DNA of 9,508 nucleotides, taken from the NCBI GenBank assembly GCA_033763355.1, contig JANRKT010000144.1, forward strand, positions 1 through 9,508, given 5' to 3'. Under the pieces are notes generated by a model, which was given only the letters and a program-made list of their open reading frames with translations, was not told the DNA's origin and ran no database searches. Positions 1 through 6,684 of the stretch are shown in pieces (position 1 is the first letter of the stretch; every line of letters begins with the position of its first letter). Both the position numbers and the translations under genes were made by a program. Source of the DNA: JANRKT01 sp033763355. GTDB lineage: Bacteria; Bacteroidota; Bacteroidia; Chitinophagales; Chitinophagaceae.

Positions 1-656
1 CGGAGATATACACCACTGTTACTGCCTTTCTGATAGCGGAATTCTATATGCAGTTTAAAATCGGTGAATGTTTTATCAGATACAAGGTTGGCGCCTGATT
101 TAGGGCTTCTCAAAATACCATTCTCCACTATCCATTGGTTATTGCCCATAGCATGCCAGCCATCAAGGTTTTTACCATTAAACAATTTTATAGGTTTGTC
201 CCATACCGGTTCTTTATCTCTCCTCAACGAAGGTGAACGGCTGCCCGTCCATTTATAGGTCTTCCCATTGGCAGCTACCATTGTACCATTTAAGATGTCG
301 TCTTTGAATGTGGCTTCAAAAACAAGATCATTGTTTTCCTCCTCCCATTGCGGGGGAATGGTAAAGCTCATCTTACCGTCTGCAAAATTGATCCTGGAAA
401 CGGGGCGTGCACTTCCCGAAATACCTACAAAGTGGCCTACCCAATGGTTCCTTCCGGAATGTGTTACTTCAAGCCAGGATGGAAATTCTTTATCGCCGTC
501 AAACACGGTTATATCCCAACGCCCTTCAATGGTGCTTTCGTAATTTTTAAAAGAAAAAGTTCCGCCACTGGCCGGCAACATCCATGAGGATAACATAATT
601 ATCATTGACAAGCAGTAAAGGCATACCCGTGTATGAAAGCATAATCTTTTTTTCAT
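1..656 (-). CDS. Exported DUF1080 / 3-keto-disaccharide hydrolase family protein (3' end beyond window)
   Basis: The frame is open from an ATG at 656 to the window edge (218 complete codons), so the C-terminus is missing. Residues 1-30 form a Sec-type signal (MKKR start, hydrophobic stretch about 11-29, possible cleavage near A29). Residues about 35-148 form an all-beta-looking N-terminal module with the segments SWLEVTHSGR, GHFVGISGSARPVSRI and FTIPPQWEE, ending in SPSLRRDKEPVW. The DUF1080 (PF06439) domain starts at about 156 with the hallmark KLFNGKNLDGWHAM and continues through QWIVENGIL and FRYQKGSNSGVYL. Members of this family cleave 3-keto-glycosides outside the cytoplasm. The N-terminal module is, from memory, found in a subset of DUF1080 proteins; its role is unknown to me. 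It lies 123 bases downstream of, and on the same strand as, an exported Gfo/Idh/MocA oxidoreductase, consistent with shared function. Family assignment is confident; substrate is not. Confidence 0.9.
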   Translation of the reverse strand, partial: MKKRLCFHTRVCLYCLSMIIMLSSWMLPASGGTFSFKNYESTIEGRWDITVFDGDKEFPSWLEVTHSGRNHWVGHFVGISGSARPVSRINFADGKMSFTIPPQWEEENNDLVFEATFKDDILNGTMVAANGKTYKWTGSRSPSLRRDKEPVWDKPIKLFNGKNLDGWHAMGNNQWIVENGILRSPKSGANLVSDKTFTDFKLHIEFRYQKGSNSGVYL

Positions 657-717
657 TGGTTTATTTTTTCAGTAGAAATATATCATGTATTCTGTACTAA
701 TATACTGAAGAAACGAA

Positions 718-749
718 TATCAGCAATGTTGTGCAGGCCTTTGCTGATA
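718..749 (-). terminator. Hairpin between two co-directional sugar genes, possible terminator or attenuator
   Basis: TATCAGCAA (718-726) and TTGCTGATA (741-749) form a perfect 9-bp stem with a 14-base loop, 30 bases after the oxidoreductase stop and 62 bases before the DUF1080 start. Read on the minus strand, the stem is followed by TCGTTTCTTC, only moderately T-rich. It could partly terminate transcription from the upstream gene, stabilise the mRNA end, or act as a binding site. The stem is seen directly; the function is inferred. Confidence 0.4.
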
Positions 750-779
750 AATGCCTTTTCAAAAAAAGTTAAGATAAAC

Positions 780-1907
780 TCACTCCCTGAAGAAATGCTT
801 CCACACAATTGTTTGCCCGGTAGCGGCAGCCTGTTTAGCAGCTTCAAGTATTTTCACTACAATTTCATTGTTGGCTGGGCCCGAAAGATCATAAGCATCA
901 ACCCTGATGTTTCCTTTTATCACATTGGCAAAATATACGAAAGGGTCGTTACGGTCTGCAGGCAAATTTTCAGCAGTTATTGCCCGGGTTTCTTCTTTTT
1001 CATTTTCTTTCAGCAGCATATTTGTTCCGTCCCTGCAAAAAACATAACCCTTAACGCCATACAGCTCCATGTCTTTACGGCCATAAGGCCAGTTCCATGA
1101 TGCCTGTATGATCACCTGGGCTTTTTTATATTTAAGTATGATTGTCGCTTCATCTTCTACTTTAGGATATAAATGCGGTTTAATCTGCTGAGTAATGGCC
1201 GTAACCGTTTCCGGTGTTTCTCCCTTCATCAGCCAGGTACTTAAGTTGGCGCCATAACAACCAAAATCAGTTAATGCACCTGCGCCATTCAGCACAGGAT
1301 CTGTTAACCATTCTAAAAATTCTTTGCTGCAACCTATCTCTGAAGGGCCGGGGTGGCCCGTATGAAAAACTATTTTCCGTATATCACCCACCCGCTGCTC
1401 CTGCTGAACCAGCTGATAAGCTTTTGCATTACTGCCGTACCATGTGGTTTCATAATTGGTGAACAAATGAATCTTATATTTCTTTGCAAGCGCAAGCATT
1501 TTGGCAGCATGTTCAGTACTTACAGCGAGGGGTTTCTCCACCATCACATGAATGCCCCGTGGCGCACAATATTCCACCACTTTTAAATGCCCGTATATGT
1601 TGTTAAAGGCAAACACCGCTTCAGGTTTTGTTTTTTCAATCATTTCTTCCAATGTTGCATACACAAGGCCCATGTTATAACCATGACGTTTTGCATATTT
1701 TTCAGCCAGCGCCCTGTTGGGTTCTGCAATACCAACAATTTCTATATCATCCCTGTTTTTTCTGCCCAGTATCCAGTGCACATGGTCGTGTACCAGCCCC
1801 GCAACTGCAACCCGCAACGGCTTTTGAATTTTATACTCTTGCTGTGCTTTGAGCGGCAAACCCAATACTATAAAAATAACAACTGGCAAAAGCGGCTTAA
1901 TAAACAT
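780..1907 (-). CDS. Exported Gfo/Idh/MocA family oxidoreductase
   Basis: The product has 375 residues from ATG 1907. The frame can be extended six codons to a TTG at 1925, but only the ATG places a proper signal peptide at the terminus: MFIKPLLPVVIFIVLG, with probable cleavage after A21 (LKA|QQ). The Rossmann domain occupies about 31-150 and starts RVAVAGLVHDHVHWIL, where the usual GxGxxG loop is replaced by GLVHDH. EKPLA with the family's catalytic-site lysine is at 124-128. The C-terminal alpha/beta domain carries GAGALTDFGCYGANLSTWL (208-226), with D214 and Y218 where family members place substrate-binding residues. The signal is Sec-like with no twin arginine, yet the enzyme should need NAD(P), so it must acquire the cofactor outside or before export. 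With the DUF1080 gene downstream, a role in forming or handling 3-keto sugars is inferred. Confidence 0.9.
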   Translation of the reverse strand: MFIKPLLPVVIFIVLGLPLKAQQEYKIQKPLRVAVAGLVHDHVHWILGRKNRDDIEIVGIAEPNRALAEKYAKRHGYNMGLVYATLEEMIEKTKPEAVFAFNNIYGHLKVVEYCAPRGIHVMVEKPLAVSTEHAAKMLALAKKYKIHLFTNYETTWYGSNAKAYQLVQQEQRVGDIRKIVFHTGHPGPSEIGCSKEFLEWLTDPVLNGAGALTDFGCYGANLSTWLMKGETPETVTAITQQIKPHLYPKVEDEATIILKYKKAQVIIQASWNWPYGRKDMELYGVKGYVFCRDGTNMLLKENEKEETRAITAENLPADRNDPFVYFANVIKGNIRVDAYDLSGPANNEIVVKILEAAKQAAATGQTIVWKHFFRE

Positions 1908-1922
1908 GGCATTATTTTGAAG

Positions 1923-1930
1923 CAAATATA
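1923..1930 (-). promoter_or_regulatory. Possible -7 promoter box for the exported oxidoreductase
   Basis: The minus-strand sequence TATATTTG matches the Bacteroidota -7 consensus TAnnTTTG exactly. It lies 15 bases upstream of the ATG at 1907, which would leave a very short leader. I see no convincing TTTG -33 element 19-21 bases further upstream, so the call is tentative. Confidence 0.3.
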
Positions 1931-1936
1931 AAAATC

Positions 1937-1969
1937 CTGCAAACGACTACCCGTTGTTTTTGTTTGCAG
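1937..1969. repeat. Exact inverted repeat in the divergent promoter region
   Basis: CTGCAAAC (1937-1944) and GTTTGCAG (1962-1969) are perfect inverted copies separated by 17 bases. The repeat sits directly upstream of the possible -7 box of the minus-strand oxidoreductase, where a repressor or activator could bind. No homologous site is seen elsewhere in the window. The repeat is directly visible; operator function is inferred. Confidence 0.4.
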
Positions 1970-2063
1970 CTTTATCACCCCTCCTTTTGCAGTCTTTTGA
2001 AATAATTACCTTTAATATCTTGTGCTATTGAAATATATTAAAACTCAACAGTTGCTCAGTCAG

Positions 2064-2126
2064 TTCTATGTTTCTTATGTGCCTGTATGGTAAAATTTCA
2101 CCACATAGAATCATAGACACACAGGA
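2064..2126. repeat. Degenerate palindrome, probable dispersed palindromic element
   Basis: The left arm 2064-2091 (TTCTATGTTTCTTATGTGCC and on to TGGT) and the right arm 2100-2126 (ACCACATAGAATCATAGACA and on to CAGGA) are imperfect reverse complements over about 27 positions with an 8-base AT-rich centre. Many differences are of the kind that keep G-U pairs in RNA. The ACCACATAG/CTATGTG wording resembles palindromic intergenic repeats I remember from other Bacteroidota genomes, but I cannot search for them here. It lies in the leader or promoter region of the plus-strand oxidoreductase. Confidence 0.45.
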
Positions 2127-2181
2127 TTTTAATAGCACAAGAGGTTTATCTTTAAGGAAAATCATAACCAGTCATAAAAAA

Positions 2182-3168
2182 ATGAACCACATCAGCGGTA
2201 CAGTAAACTGGGGCATTATCGGCTGCGGCGATGTATGCGAAGTAAAAAGCGGTCCGGCATTTAATAAAGTACCACATTCCAGGCTGGTGGCCGTGATGCG
2301 GCGTGATGCAGCCAAAGCAAAAGATTATGCTGAACGGCACGGCGTTGCAAGGTTTTATGATGATGCAAACAAGCTTGTAAATGATGATGAAGTAAATGCT
2401 GTTTATATTGCCACTCCCCCGTCTTCGCATGAACTATTTACTGAAATGGCTTTAAAAGAGGGCAAACCTGTATATGTTGAAAAGCCTGTTACGCTTAATG
2501 CAGCATCCTGCCTGCGGATGATGGGCATTGAAAAGCAATATAACAACAAAGTAAGTGTGGCGCATTACCGCAGAGGGCTTCCTTTGTTTATTAAAATAAA
2601 GCAGTTGATAAAAGAAAGATCGGTTGGAAATGTAAAATTGATTCTGCTTAAAACATTACAGCCAGTAGCGAGTAAAATAATTACACAAACAAACGACAAC
2701 TGGCGCACCAATCCTGAAGTTTCAGGAGGGGGTTTATTTCATGACCTGTCACCGCACCAGCTGGATATTTTGTATTGGATCTTTGGCGAACCGAAAGATG
2801 TGTATATAAAAGCTGTGAACCAGGGCAAACATTACGCAGCACCCGACTTAACACTTTTGCAGGCCCGGTTTGCTGATGATATTTACTTGAATGGCGCATG
2901 GAATTTTAATGTAGCTGATACTGCAGCAGCAGATGAATGTGAGATTCTTGGCGACATAGGCAGCATCCGCTTTTCCTTTTTTCGTGTATCCGCCATAGAA
3001 CTGGCAACAGGTAATGGCAAACAAATATTGGAGTTTGAATACCCCGTACACATTCAGCAGCCGCATATCAATCATGTTGTGCAGTATTTCAGAGGCGAAG
3101 GTCCCAATCCCTGTTCGCTGGAAGAGGCACTGGTTACGATGAAAATAATGGATATGGCAGTGTTATGA
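2182..3168 (+). CDS. Cytoplasmic Gfo/Idh/MocA family oxidoreductase
   Basis: The product has 328 residues from ATG 2182. An upstream ATG at 2068 is in frame, but the extra 38 residues would be translated from the palindromic element and look unrelated to the family, whereas ATG 2182 puts the Rossmann strand VNWGIIGCGDVCEVKSG at residues 8-24. The nucleotide-binding motif GxxGxGD is intact. VEKPVT (99-104) carries the conserved lysine. The C-terminal domain has HYRRGLPLF (128-136), NWRTNPEVSGGGLFHDLSPH (173-192) and LDILYW, with D188 and H192 in the catalytic position. There is no signal peptide, so it acts in the cytoplasm as an NAD(P)-dependent sugar or polyol dehydrogenase. Unlike the divergent neighbour, it has a canonical binding loop and a His-type active site, so the two are distant paralogues. 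The substrate is unknown. The protein ends abruptly at MDMAVL, slightly short for the family but plausible. Confidence 0.92.
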   Translation: MNHISGTVNWGIIGCGDVCEVKSGPAFNKVPHSRLVAVMRRDAAKAKDYAERHGVARFYDDANKLVNDDEVNAVYIATPPSSHELFTEMALKEGKPVYVEKPVTLNAASCLRMMGIEKQYNNKVSVAHYRRGLPLFIKIKQLIKERSVGNVKLILLKTLQPVASKIITQTNDNWRTNPEVSGGGLFHDLSPHQLDILYWIFGEPKDVYIKAVNQGKHYAAPDLTLLQARFADDIYLNGAWNFNVADTAAADECEILGDIGSIRFSFFRVSAIELATGNGKQILEFEYPVHIQQPHINHVVQYFRGEGPNPCSLEEALVTMKIMDMAVL

Positions 3169-3589
3169 AAATTTAACCGGGGTTTTAGGGAAATTGCGCC
3201 CGGTATGATAAACGCTGCTTTTTATTCGCGGCTTATAATTTCCATTTAATAACGCCTTACTTACTTTTTTTAACATGGAATCTTACAATCTTTCCGATTA
3301 ATGGCAAAGGCTAATGCGGCGGAAACTGAATGGAACTTCCACCTGTTTTATAAACATCTCTTACAATCATTTTAAATGAGCGGAACACCTATGCTTAAAT
3401 AATGTTTACTGCCTGCTAAGTGTTAGCACTTACGGTTTAAATTTATTTAAAAAAATTAATACTGTTTTCATAAGCAGATTGACCATTTGCCGTTTAGCAT
3501 TTACCTCCGTGCTGCAATGAAAACTGCAAAACTTTTTTGTTTTTCCGCCGGATGTTAAACTAAATACCCGGCTTAAAAATCCATATCAA
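3169..3589. other. 421-base gene-free stretch
   Basis: I see no credible gene here on either strand. It must contain the promoter of the LamG protein gene, but no clean TTTG/TAnnTTTG pair is visible. Minor structures are a short stem TAAGTG/CACTTA with a 4-base loop (3417-3432), a 6-bp stem ACCGGG/CCCGGT (3176-3204) just after the oxidoreductase stop without a T-run, a GCCGG/CCGGC pair in the 50 bases before the next start, and TCTTACAATC occurring twice (near 3283 and 3359). None is strong enough to name. Confidence 0.5.
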
Positions 3590-5470
3590 ATGAAGAAAAT
3601 TTTACTTCTGCCGTTTGCAGTATGCTGCATTGTGAGTTATGCACAACCCAATTATTCGCTTACTCTTAATGGCACCAGCCAGTACGTTACGATAGGCGCA
3701 CCATTATCTACCGGCAGTTCTTACACTAAAGAGGCATGGGTATATATTACCACTTCAGCCGGTTCAAGAAATATTATCTCATCCTCTGACGCCCCGTTTT
3801 GGCTCAACGCAGGAACACTATCGGCGGGGCAGGCAGGAAGTTATACCAATGTAACTGACCCCACAACATTTCCATTAAACAGGTGGGTGCATGTTGCCGT
3901 AACTTATGATAATGCCAGCACAACCATGAGATTGTACAGAGATGGTATTCTTATCTCCACCAATACTTCAGTTGGGGCATACACCAGCCAGAATAATTTT
4001 ATTGGCTCGCACCAGGGTTCGGGCAGCTACCTGCAAGGCTCAGTGGACGAAGTGCGCATCTGGAATACGGTACGTACACAAGCTGAGCTTAAACAATACA
4101 TGTATAAAGGCCCGGCTACCAATGCCAGTGGTTTGGTAGCTTATTATAAATGCAATGATGGTACAGGTTCAACATTAACCAATGCTACCGGAGGCACAAA
4201 CGGCACTTTGCAAAACAGCCCCACATGGTCTGCTTCACCGGTGCAGTTTGCCGGCAATGCACTTAATCTTGATGGCACAAATGATTTTGTTCAGCTTGCC
4301 AGTAATATCAACGTAGGGACCAATGATTTTACATTCGAAATTTGGGTTAAGCCTGTTTCCACAACTGCCTATATGGCCTGGGCCAATGATAATAATCTTG
4401 ATGCCAATAACCAGTTTCGCCTGGCAATACTCAATACAACTGCAGAGTTTACTTTGAGCGGATCAGGCGGCAGCCCGTTTTTGCGGTTAACAACTCCTTC
4501 GGGTACTGTGCCTACCGGAAGCTGGACACATATAGCAGTGGTTCGCAACGGAACAACCGGATATGTTTATATCAACGGGGTGCAGCAAGCCACCGGAAGC
4601 ACTACATTAATTGATAACCAGGCAGGGGGTGAAGCAAATAAACGTTTCCGCATCGGCTCAAGAGGCGATGCATCAGATACAAACGGAGAAGACGTCTTCA
4701 ACGGCGAACTGGATGATTTCCGCTATTGGAATATTGCCCGCAGCCAGGCGCAGATACAAGCCAGTTATGATACAGAATTAGACCCTGATGCTGAAACCAA
4801 CCTGGTAACCTACTATACTTTCAACATGGGCATAGCAGCAGGAACCAATACCGGGCTAACGGTTACAGCAGATATGAAAAGCACCAATAATGGTACGCTT
4901 AATAATTTTGCATTGAGCGGTGTAACCTCCAACCTTGTTGCACAAAACAATCTCCTCACATTGCCTTTGCAGTGGCAAAGCTTTACCGTTAAGAAGCAGG
5001 GAAGCAAAGCATTACTTAACTGGAGTACTGCCGGTGAAAAAAATACAAAGGACTTCGTCATACAACACAGCTATAATGGAACATCATGGAAAGCTATTGA
5101 TGCAGTAACTGCCGCCGGTAACAGCAATGGTATTACCCATTACAACTATATACATGCAGACCCTGTCAAAGGCGTGAATTTTTACCGCATCAGGCAAAAT
5201 GACATGGATGGGAAAAGCAGCTATAGTAATACGAGGTCTCTGAAGTTCAGTAAAGACGGGTTTGCCATTTTGATTAATCCCGTTACCAGCGGTATGCTGC
5301 ACGTACAGGTAATAGCAGCCACTCCCCTTTCATTATATAATACAGAAGGGCAGCTGCTCTGGAAAAAACAGCTTAATGCCGGAACAGAAATAATTGATAT
5401 GAGCCGTTATCCCAAAGGTATATACCTGCTGAAGGCGAATGAACATGCGGAGAAAATAGTTGTGCAATAA
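3590..5470 (+). CDS. Secreted two-LamG-domain protein with T9SS C-terminal sorting domain
   Basis: The product has 626 residues. MKKILLLPFAVCCIVSYA|QP is a typical Sec signal cleaved after A18. The first LamG/concanavalin-like domain spans about 22-190, with SLTLNGTSQYVTIG, EAWVYI, WVHVAVTYD and GSVDEVRIWNTVRTQAEL. A second spans about 222-412, with ALNLDGTNDFVQL, FTFEIWVKP, WTHIAVVRN and GELDDFRYWNIARSQAQI. Residues about 458-553 form a fibronectin-III-like beta domain of the type that often precedes the tail (LPLQWQSFTVKKQG, FYRIRQNDMDGKSSYS). Residues about 554-626 are a type A T9SS sorting domain (ILINPVTSGMLHVQV, LYNTEGQLLW, YPKGIYLLKA, KIVVQ), predicting export across the outer membrane and surface anchoring or release. 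LamG domains bind glycans or proteins; no catalytic domain is seen, so adhesion or glycan binding is inferred. It stands alone between a gene-free stretch and a terminator. Confidence 0.93.
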   Translation: MKKILLLPFAVCCIVSYAQPNYSLTLNGTSQYVTIGAPLSTGSSYTKEAWVYITTSAGSRNIISSSDAPFWLNAGTLSAGQAGSYTNVTDPTTFPLNRWVHVAVTYDNASTTMRLYRDGILISTNTSVGAYTSQNNFIGSHQGSGSYLQGSVDEVRIWNTVRTQAELKQYMYKGPATNASGLVAYYKCNDGTGSTLTNATGGTNGTLQNSPTWSASPVQFAGNALNLDGTNDFVQLASNINVGTNDFTFEIWVKPVSTTAYMAWANDNNLDANNQFRLAILNTTAEFTLSGSGGSPFLRLTTPSGTVPTGSWTHIAVVRNGTTGYVYINGVQQATGSTTLIDNQAGGEANKRFRIGSRGDASDTNGEDVFNGELDDFRYWNIARSQAQIQASYDTELDPDAETNLVTYYTFNMGIAAGTNTGLTVTADMKSTNNGTLNNFALSGVTSNLVAQNNLLTLPLQWQSFTVKKQGSKALLNWSTAGEKNTKDFVIQHSYNGTSWKAIDAVTAAGNSNGITHYNYIHADPVKGVNFYRIRQNDMDGKSSYSNTRSLKFSKDGFAILINPVTSGMLHVQVIAATPLSLYNTEGQLLWKKQLNAGTEIIDMSRYPKGIYLLKANEHAEKIVVQ

Positions 5471-5495
5471 ACGGTAAACATTATGATTACAGCCC

Positions 5496-5516
5496 GGCCG
5501 GATACCATATCCGGCC
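5496..5516 (+). terminator. Terminator of the LamG protein gene
   Basis: GGCCGGATA (5496-5504) and TATCCGGCC (5508-5516) form a perfect 9-bp GC-rich stem with a 3-base loop, 26 bases after the stop codon. AGGTAAAGTTTT follows, so the T-run is short and slightly displaced. Position and stem strength make intrinsic termination the best reading. Confidence 0.65.
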
Positions 5517-5584
5517 AGGTAAAGTTTTCCGGGGCTTATGAATGTACCTTTTAAATCTTTACCAGACCGGCATGGTTCATTTAT

Positions 5585-5848
5585 TCACGACCTCCATTTA
5601 ATAGTTCCATCAGCATCTTCTTGAATCCTGAATTTTAAAATCTATCTGATTAAACCCGGAGGCTGTCCCTTATAGGATGGAAGCAAAACTGATCGCATTG
5701 CGGTCTTGTATCCTGAAAGTTCTTTTGCGAATGCTTTTACTGCAGATTCCTTCAGGTAAAAACCGATGTGATGCTTAAACGCCGCAAACACAACAAAGAT
5801 ATTCTGGTAAAAATAAGCAGGCATTTTCCCTTTTAATTCTTTTTTCAT
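5585..5848 (-). pseudogene. Decayed DUF1801 (YdhG-like) gene
   Basis: A short frame from ATG 5848 encodes 68 residues containing GKMPAYFYQN, VVFAAFKHHIGFYLKES and KAFAKELSGYKT, recognisable as the centre of the DUF1801 / YdhG family (intact members are about 110-140 residues). It stops at TAG 5642-5644, but the same frame continues directly after that stop as ILKFRIQED, which matches the family's usual C-terminal segment (LIxxIxKFRxxE), and ends at TGA 5585-5587. The first 50 or so residues, including the segment before the MPA motif, are absent: upstream of the ATG the frame soon meets a stop and then the Hsp20 terminator. The stretch between GYKT and GLIR also departs from the expected FPLDKPIP pattern. 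An N-terminal truncation plus a nonsense codon make this a pseudogene; a short expressed remnant cannot be excluded. Confidence 0.75.
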
Positions 5849-5884
5849 CCGTCGCAGGAGTAAGCAGCAAAAACTCTAATAAAT

Positions 5885-5910
5885 AGAGGCTGTATACAAA
5901 TACAACCTCT
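5885..5910 (-). terminator. Terminator of the Hsp20 gene
   Basis: AGAGGcTGTAT (5885-5895) and ATACAaCCTCT (5900-5910) form an 11-position stem with one internal mismatch and a 4-base loop, 36 bases beyond the Hsp20 stop. On the minus strand the stem is followed by an AT-rich tail ending in a T-run; on the plus strand it is followed by TTATTTT, so it may work both ways. Confidence 0.65.
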
Positions 5911-5946
5911 TTATTTTCCGGGGGAAAACTTTGAAATTTATCCCTT

Positions 5947-6414
5947 TTATTTCACCTCAATCGTTTTTGACAACCTCCGGGCATTTTCTTTTTTGGGGAG
6001 GGTAAGATGCAAAATGCCATTGTCATAGCTTGCTGTAATTTCTTCAATATCCACTGTATCGTCCAGTGTAAAAGTTCTTGTGAAGGACCGGATGCCATAC
6101 TCTTTCCTAAGCCAGTTTTCCTGTTTTTGTTCTTCCTTTTGGTCATAGGAAATTGTAAGTAAATCATTGCTCACGTTCAGTTTGAAATCTTCTTTCCGAA
6201 GGCCGGGAGCAACAACTGACATTTCGTAAGTTTTGTCAGTTTCACGAAGGTTCACCGGAATGTTTACCTGCTGTTCAATTCCGCCGAAACCCCAGAAATC
6301 ATCATTAAAAAAACGGTTGAGATTTTCATTCAGCACCATATCAACCCAGTTGCTGAATGTTCCTTGCGGGGCTGTACCGGCCCCATTGCTTCTTTTGATA
6401 ATGCCGGATGTCAT
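5947..6414 (-). CDS. hsp20: Hsp20 / alpha-crystallin small heat shock protein
   Basis: The product has 155 residues, the usual length for bacterial small heat shock proteins, which are cytoplasmic ATP-independent holdase chaperones that keep unfolding proteins soluble for DnaK and ClpB. The variable N-terminal arm (1-48) has FSNWVDMVLNENLNRFFNDDF. The alpha-crystallin domain spans about 49-140, starting NIPVNLRETDKTYEMSVVAP and PGLRKEDFKLNV and ending with the signature ASYDNGILHLTLPKK (128-142). The C-terminal tail SKTIEVK contains an IxV motif (I152, V154) that docks onto neighbouring subunits in oligomers. The start is fixed by a strong Shine-Dalgarno sequence. It is transcribed away from the OsmC gene, with 573 bases between the two starts. 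No CIRCE-type inverted repeat is visible upstream. Identification is secure. Confidence 0.96.
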   Translation of the reverse strand: MTSGIIKRSNGAGTAPQGTFSNWVDMVLNENLNRFFNDDFWGFGGIEQQVNIPVNLRETDKTYEMSVVAPGLRKEDFKLNVSNDLLTISYDQKEEQKQENWLRKEYGIRSFTRTFTLDDTVDIEEITASYDNGILHLTLPKKENARRLSKTIEVK

Positions 6415-6418
6415 AAAA

Positions 6419-6424
6419 CCTCCT
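6419..6424 (-). promoter_or_regulatory. Strong Shine-Dalgarno site of the Hsp20 gene
   Basis: AGGAGG (preceded by AAA) lies four bases upstream of the ATG at 6414. Bacteroidota genes generally lack such a strong site, and most other starts in this window have none, so this suggests high translation of the chaperone and confirms the start. Confidence 0.75.
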
Positions 6425-6491
6425 TTTTAAAACCAACTTGCTTTTTCAAAGAAAGTGCCACCGCTCCGGAAATGAAAAAATGACAACCGGG

Positions 6492-6508
6492 AATGAAATT
6501 TTTTCATT
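6492..6508. repeat. Small A/T-rich inverted repeat upstream of Hsp20
   Basis: AATGAAA (6492-6498) and TTTCATT (6502-6508) are perfect inverted copies around TTT, 78 bases before the Hsp20 start. A third AATGAAA occurs at about 6471-6477. It could be an operator or part of a promoter; low-complexity composition makes chance possible. Confidence 0.3.
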
Positions 6509-6684
6509 TTATTGTTTATCTGAAAGAAGTAAACAAACCCTCAGCAATGAAAAAATTACAGTTATAACCCTGCCATTTACCAAGTAATAAAAACAGGCAA
6601 TGCTTATGTATTAAAAATGCCCGAAATTCAGTTGCGGGAAAACGGCTAAAAAGCCATGTGATGAATGGCAGCTTCTTTAGTTTG

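Noticed and set aside
726..1100. 124-codon plus-strand frame overlapping the exported oxidoreductase
   Set aside because: It lies antisense to a gene with clear family motifs and its product shows no domain.
1908..1925. Extension of the exported oxidoreductase to a TTG start at 1925
   Set aside because: The added residues MLQNNA weaken the signal peptide and overlap the possible -7 box; ATG 1907 is the natural start.
3176..3204. ACCGGG/CCCGGT stem just after the cytoplasmic oxidoreductase stop
   Set aside because: Only 6 bp with a 17-base loop and no T-run, too weak to call a terminator.
3301..3375. 24-codon plus-strand frame starting ATGGCAAAGGCTAATGCG
   Set aside because: Very short, no ribosome binding site, no similarity that I recognise; probably chance.
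3417..3432. TAAGTG/CACTTA short hairpin in the gene-free stretch
   Set aside because: A 6-bp stem of this composition is expected by chance in 400 bases.
3590..5470. Possibility that the LamG protein is a glycoside hydrolase
   Set aside because: Both globular regions are LamG-like and no catalytic-family motif is visible; binding is the safer inference.
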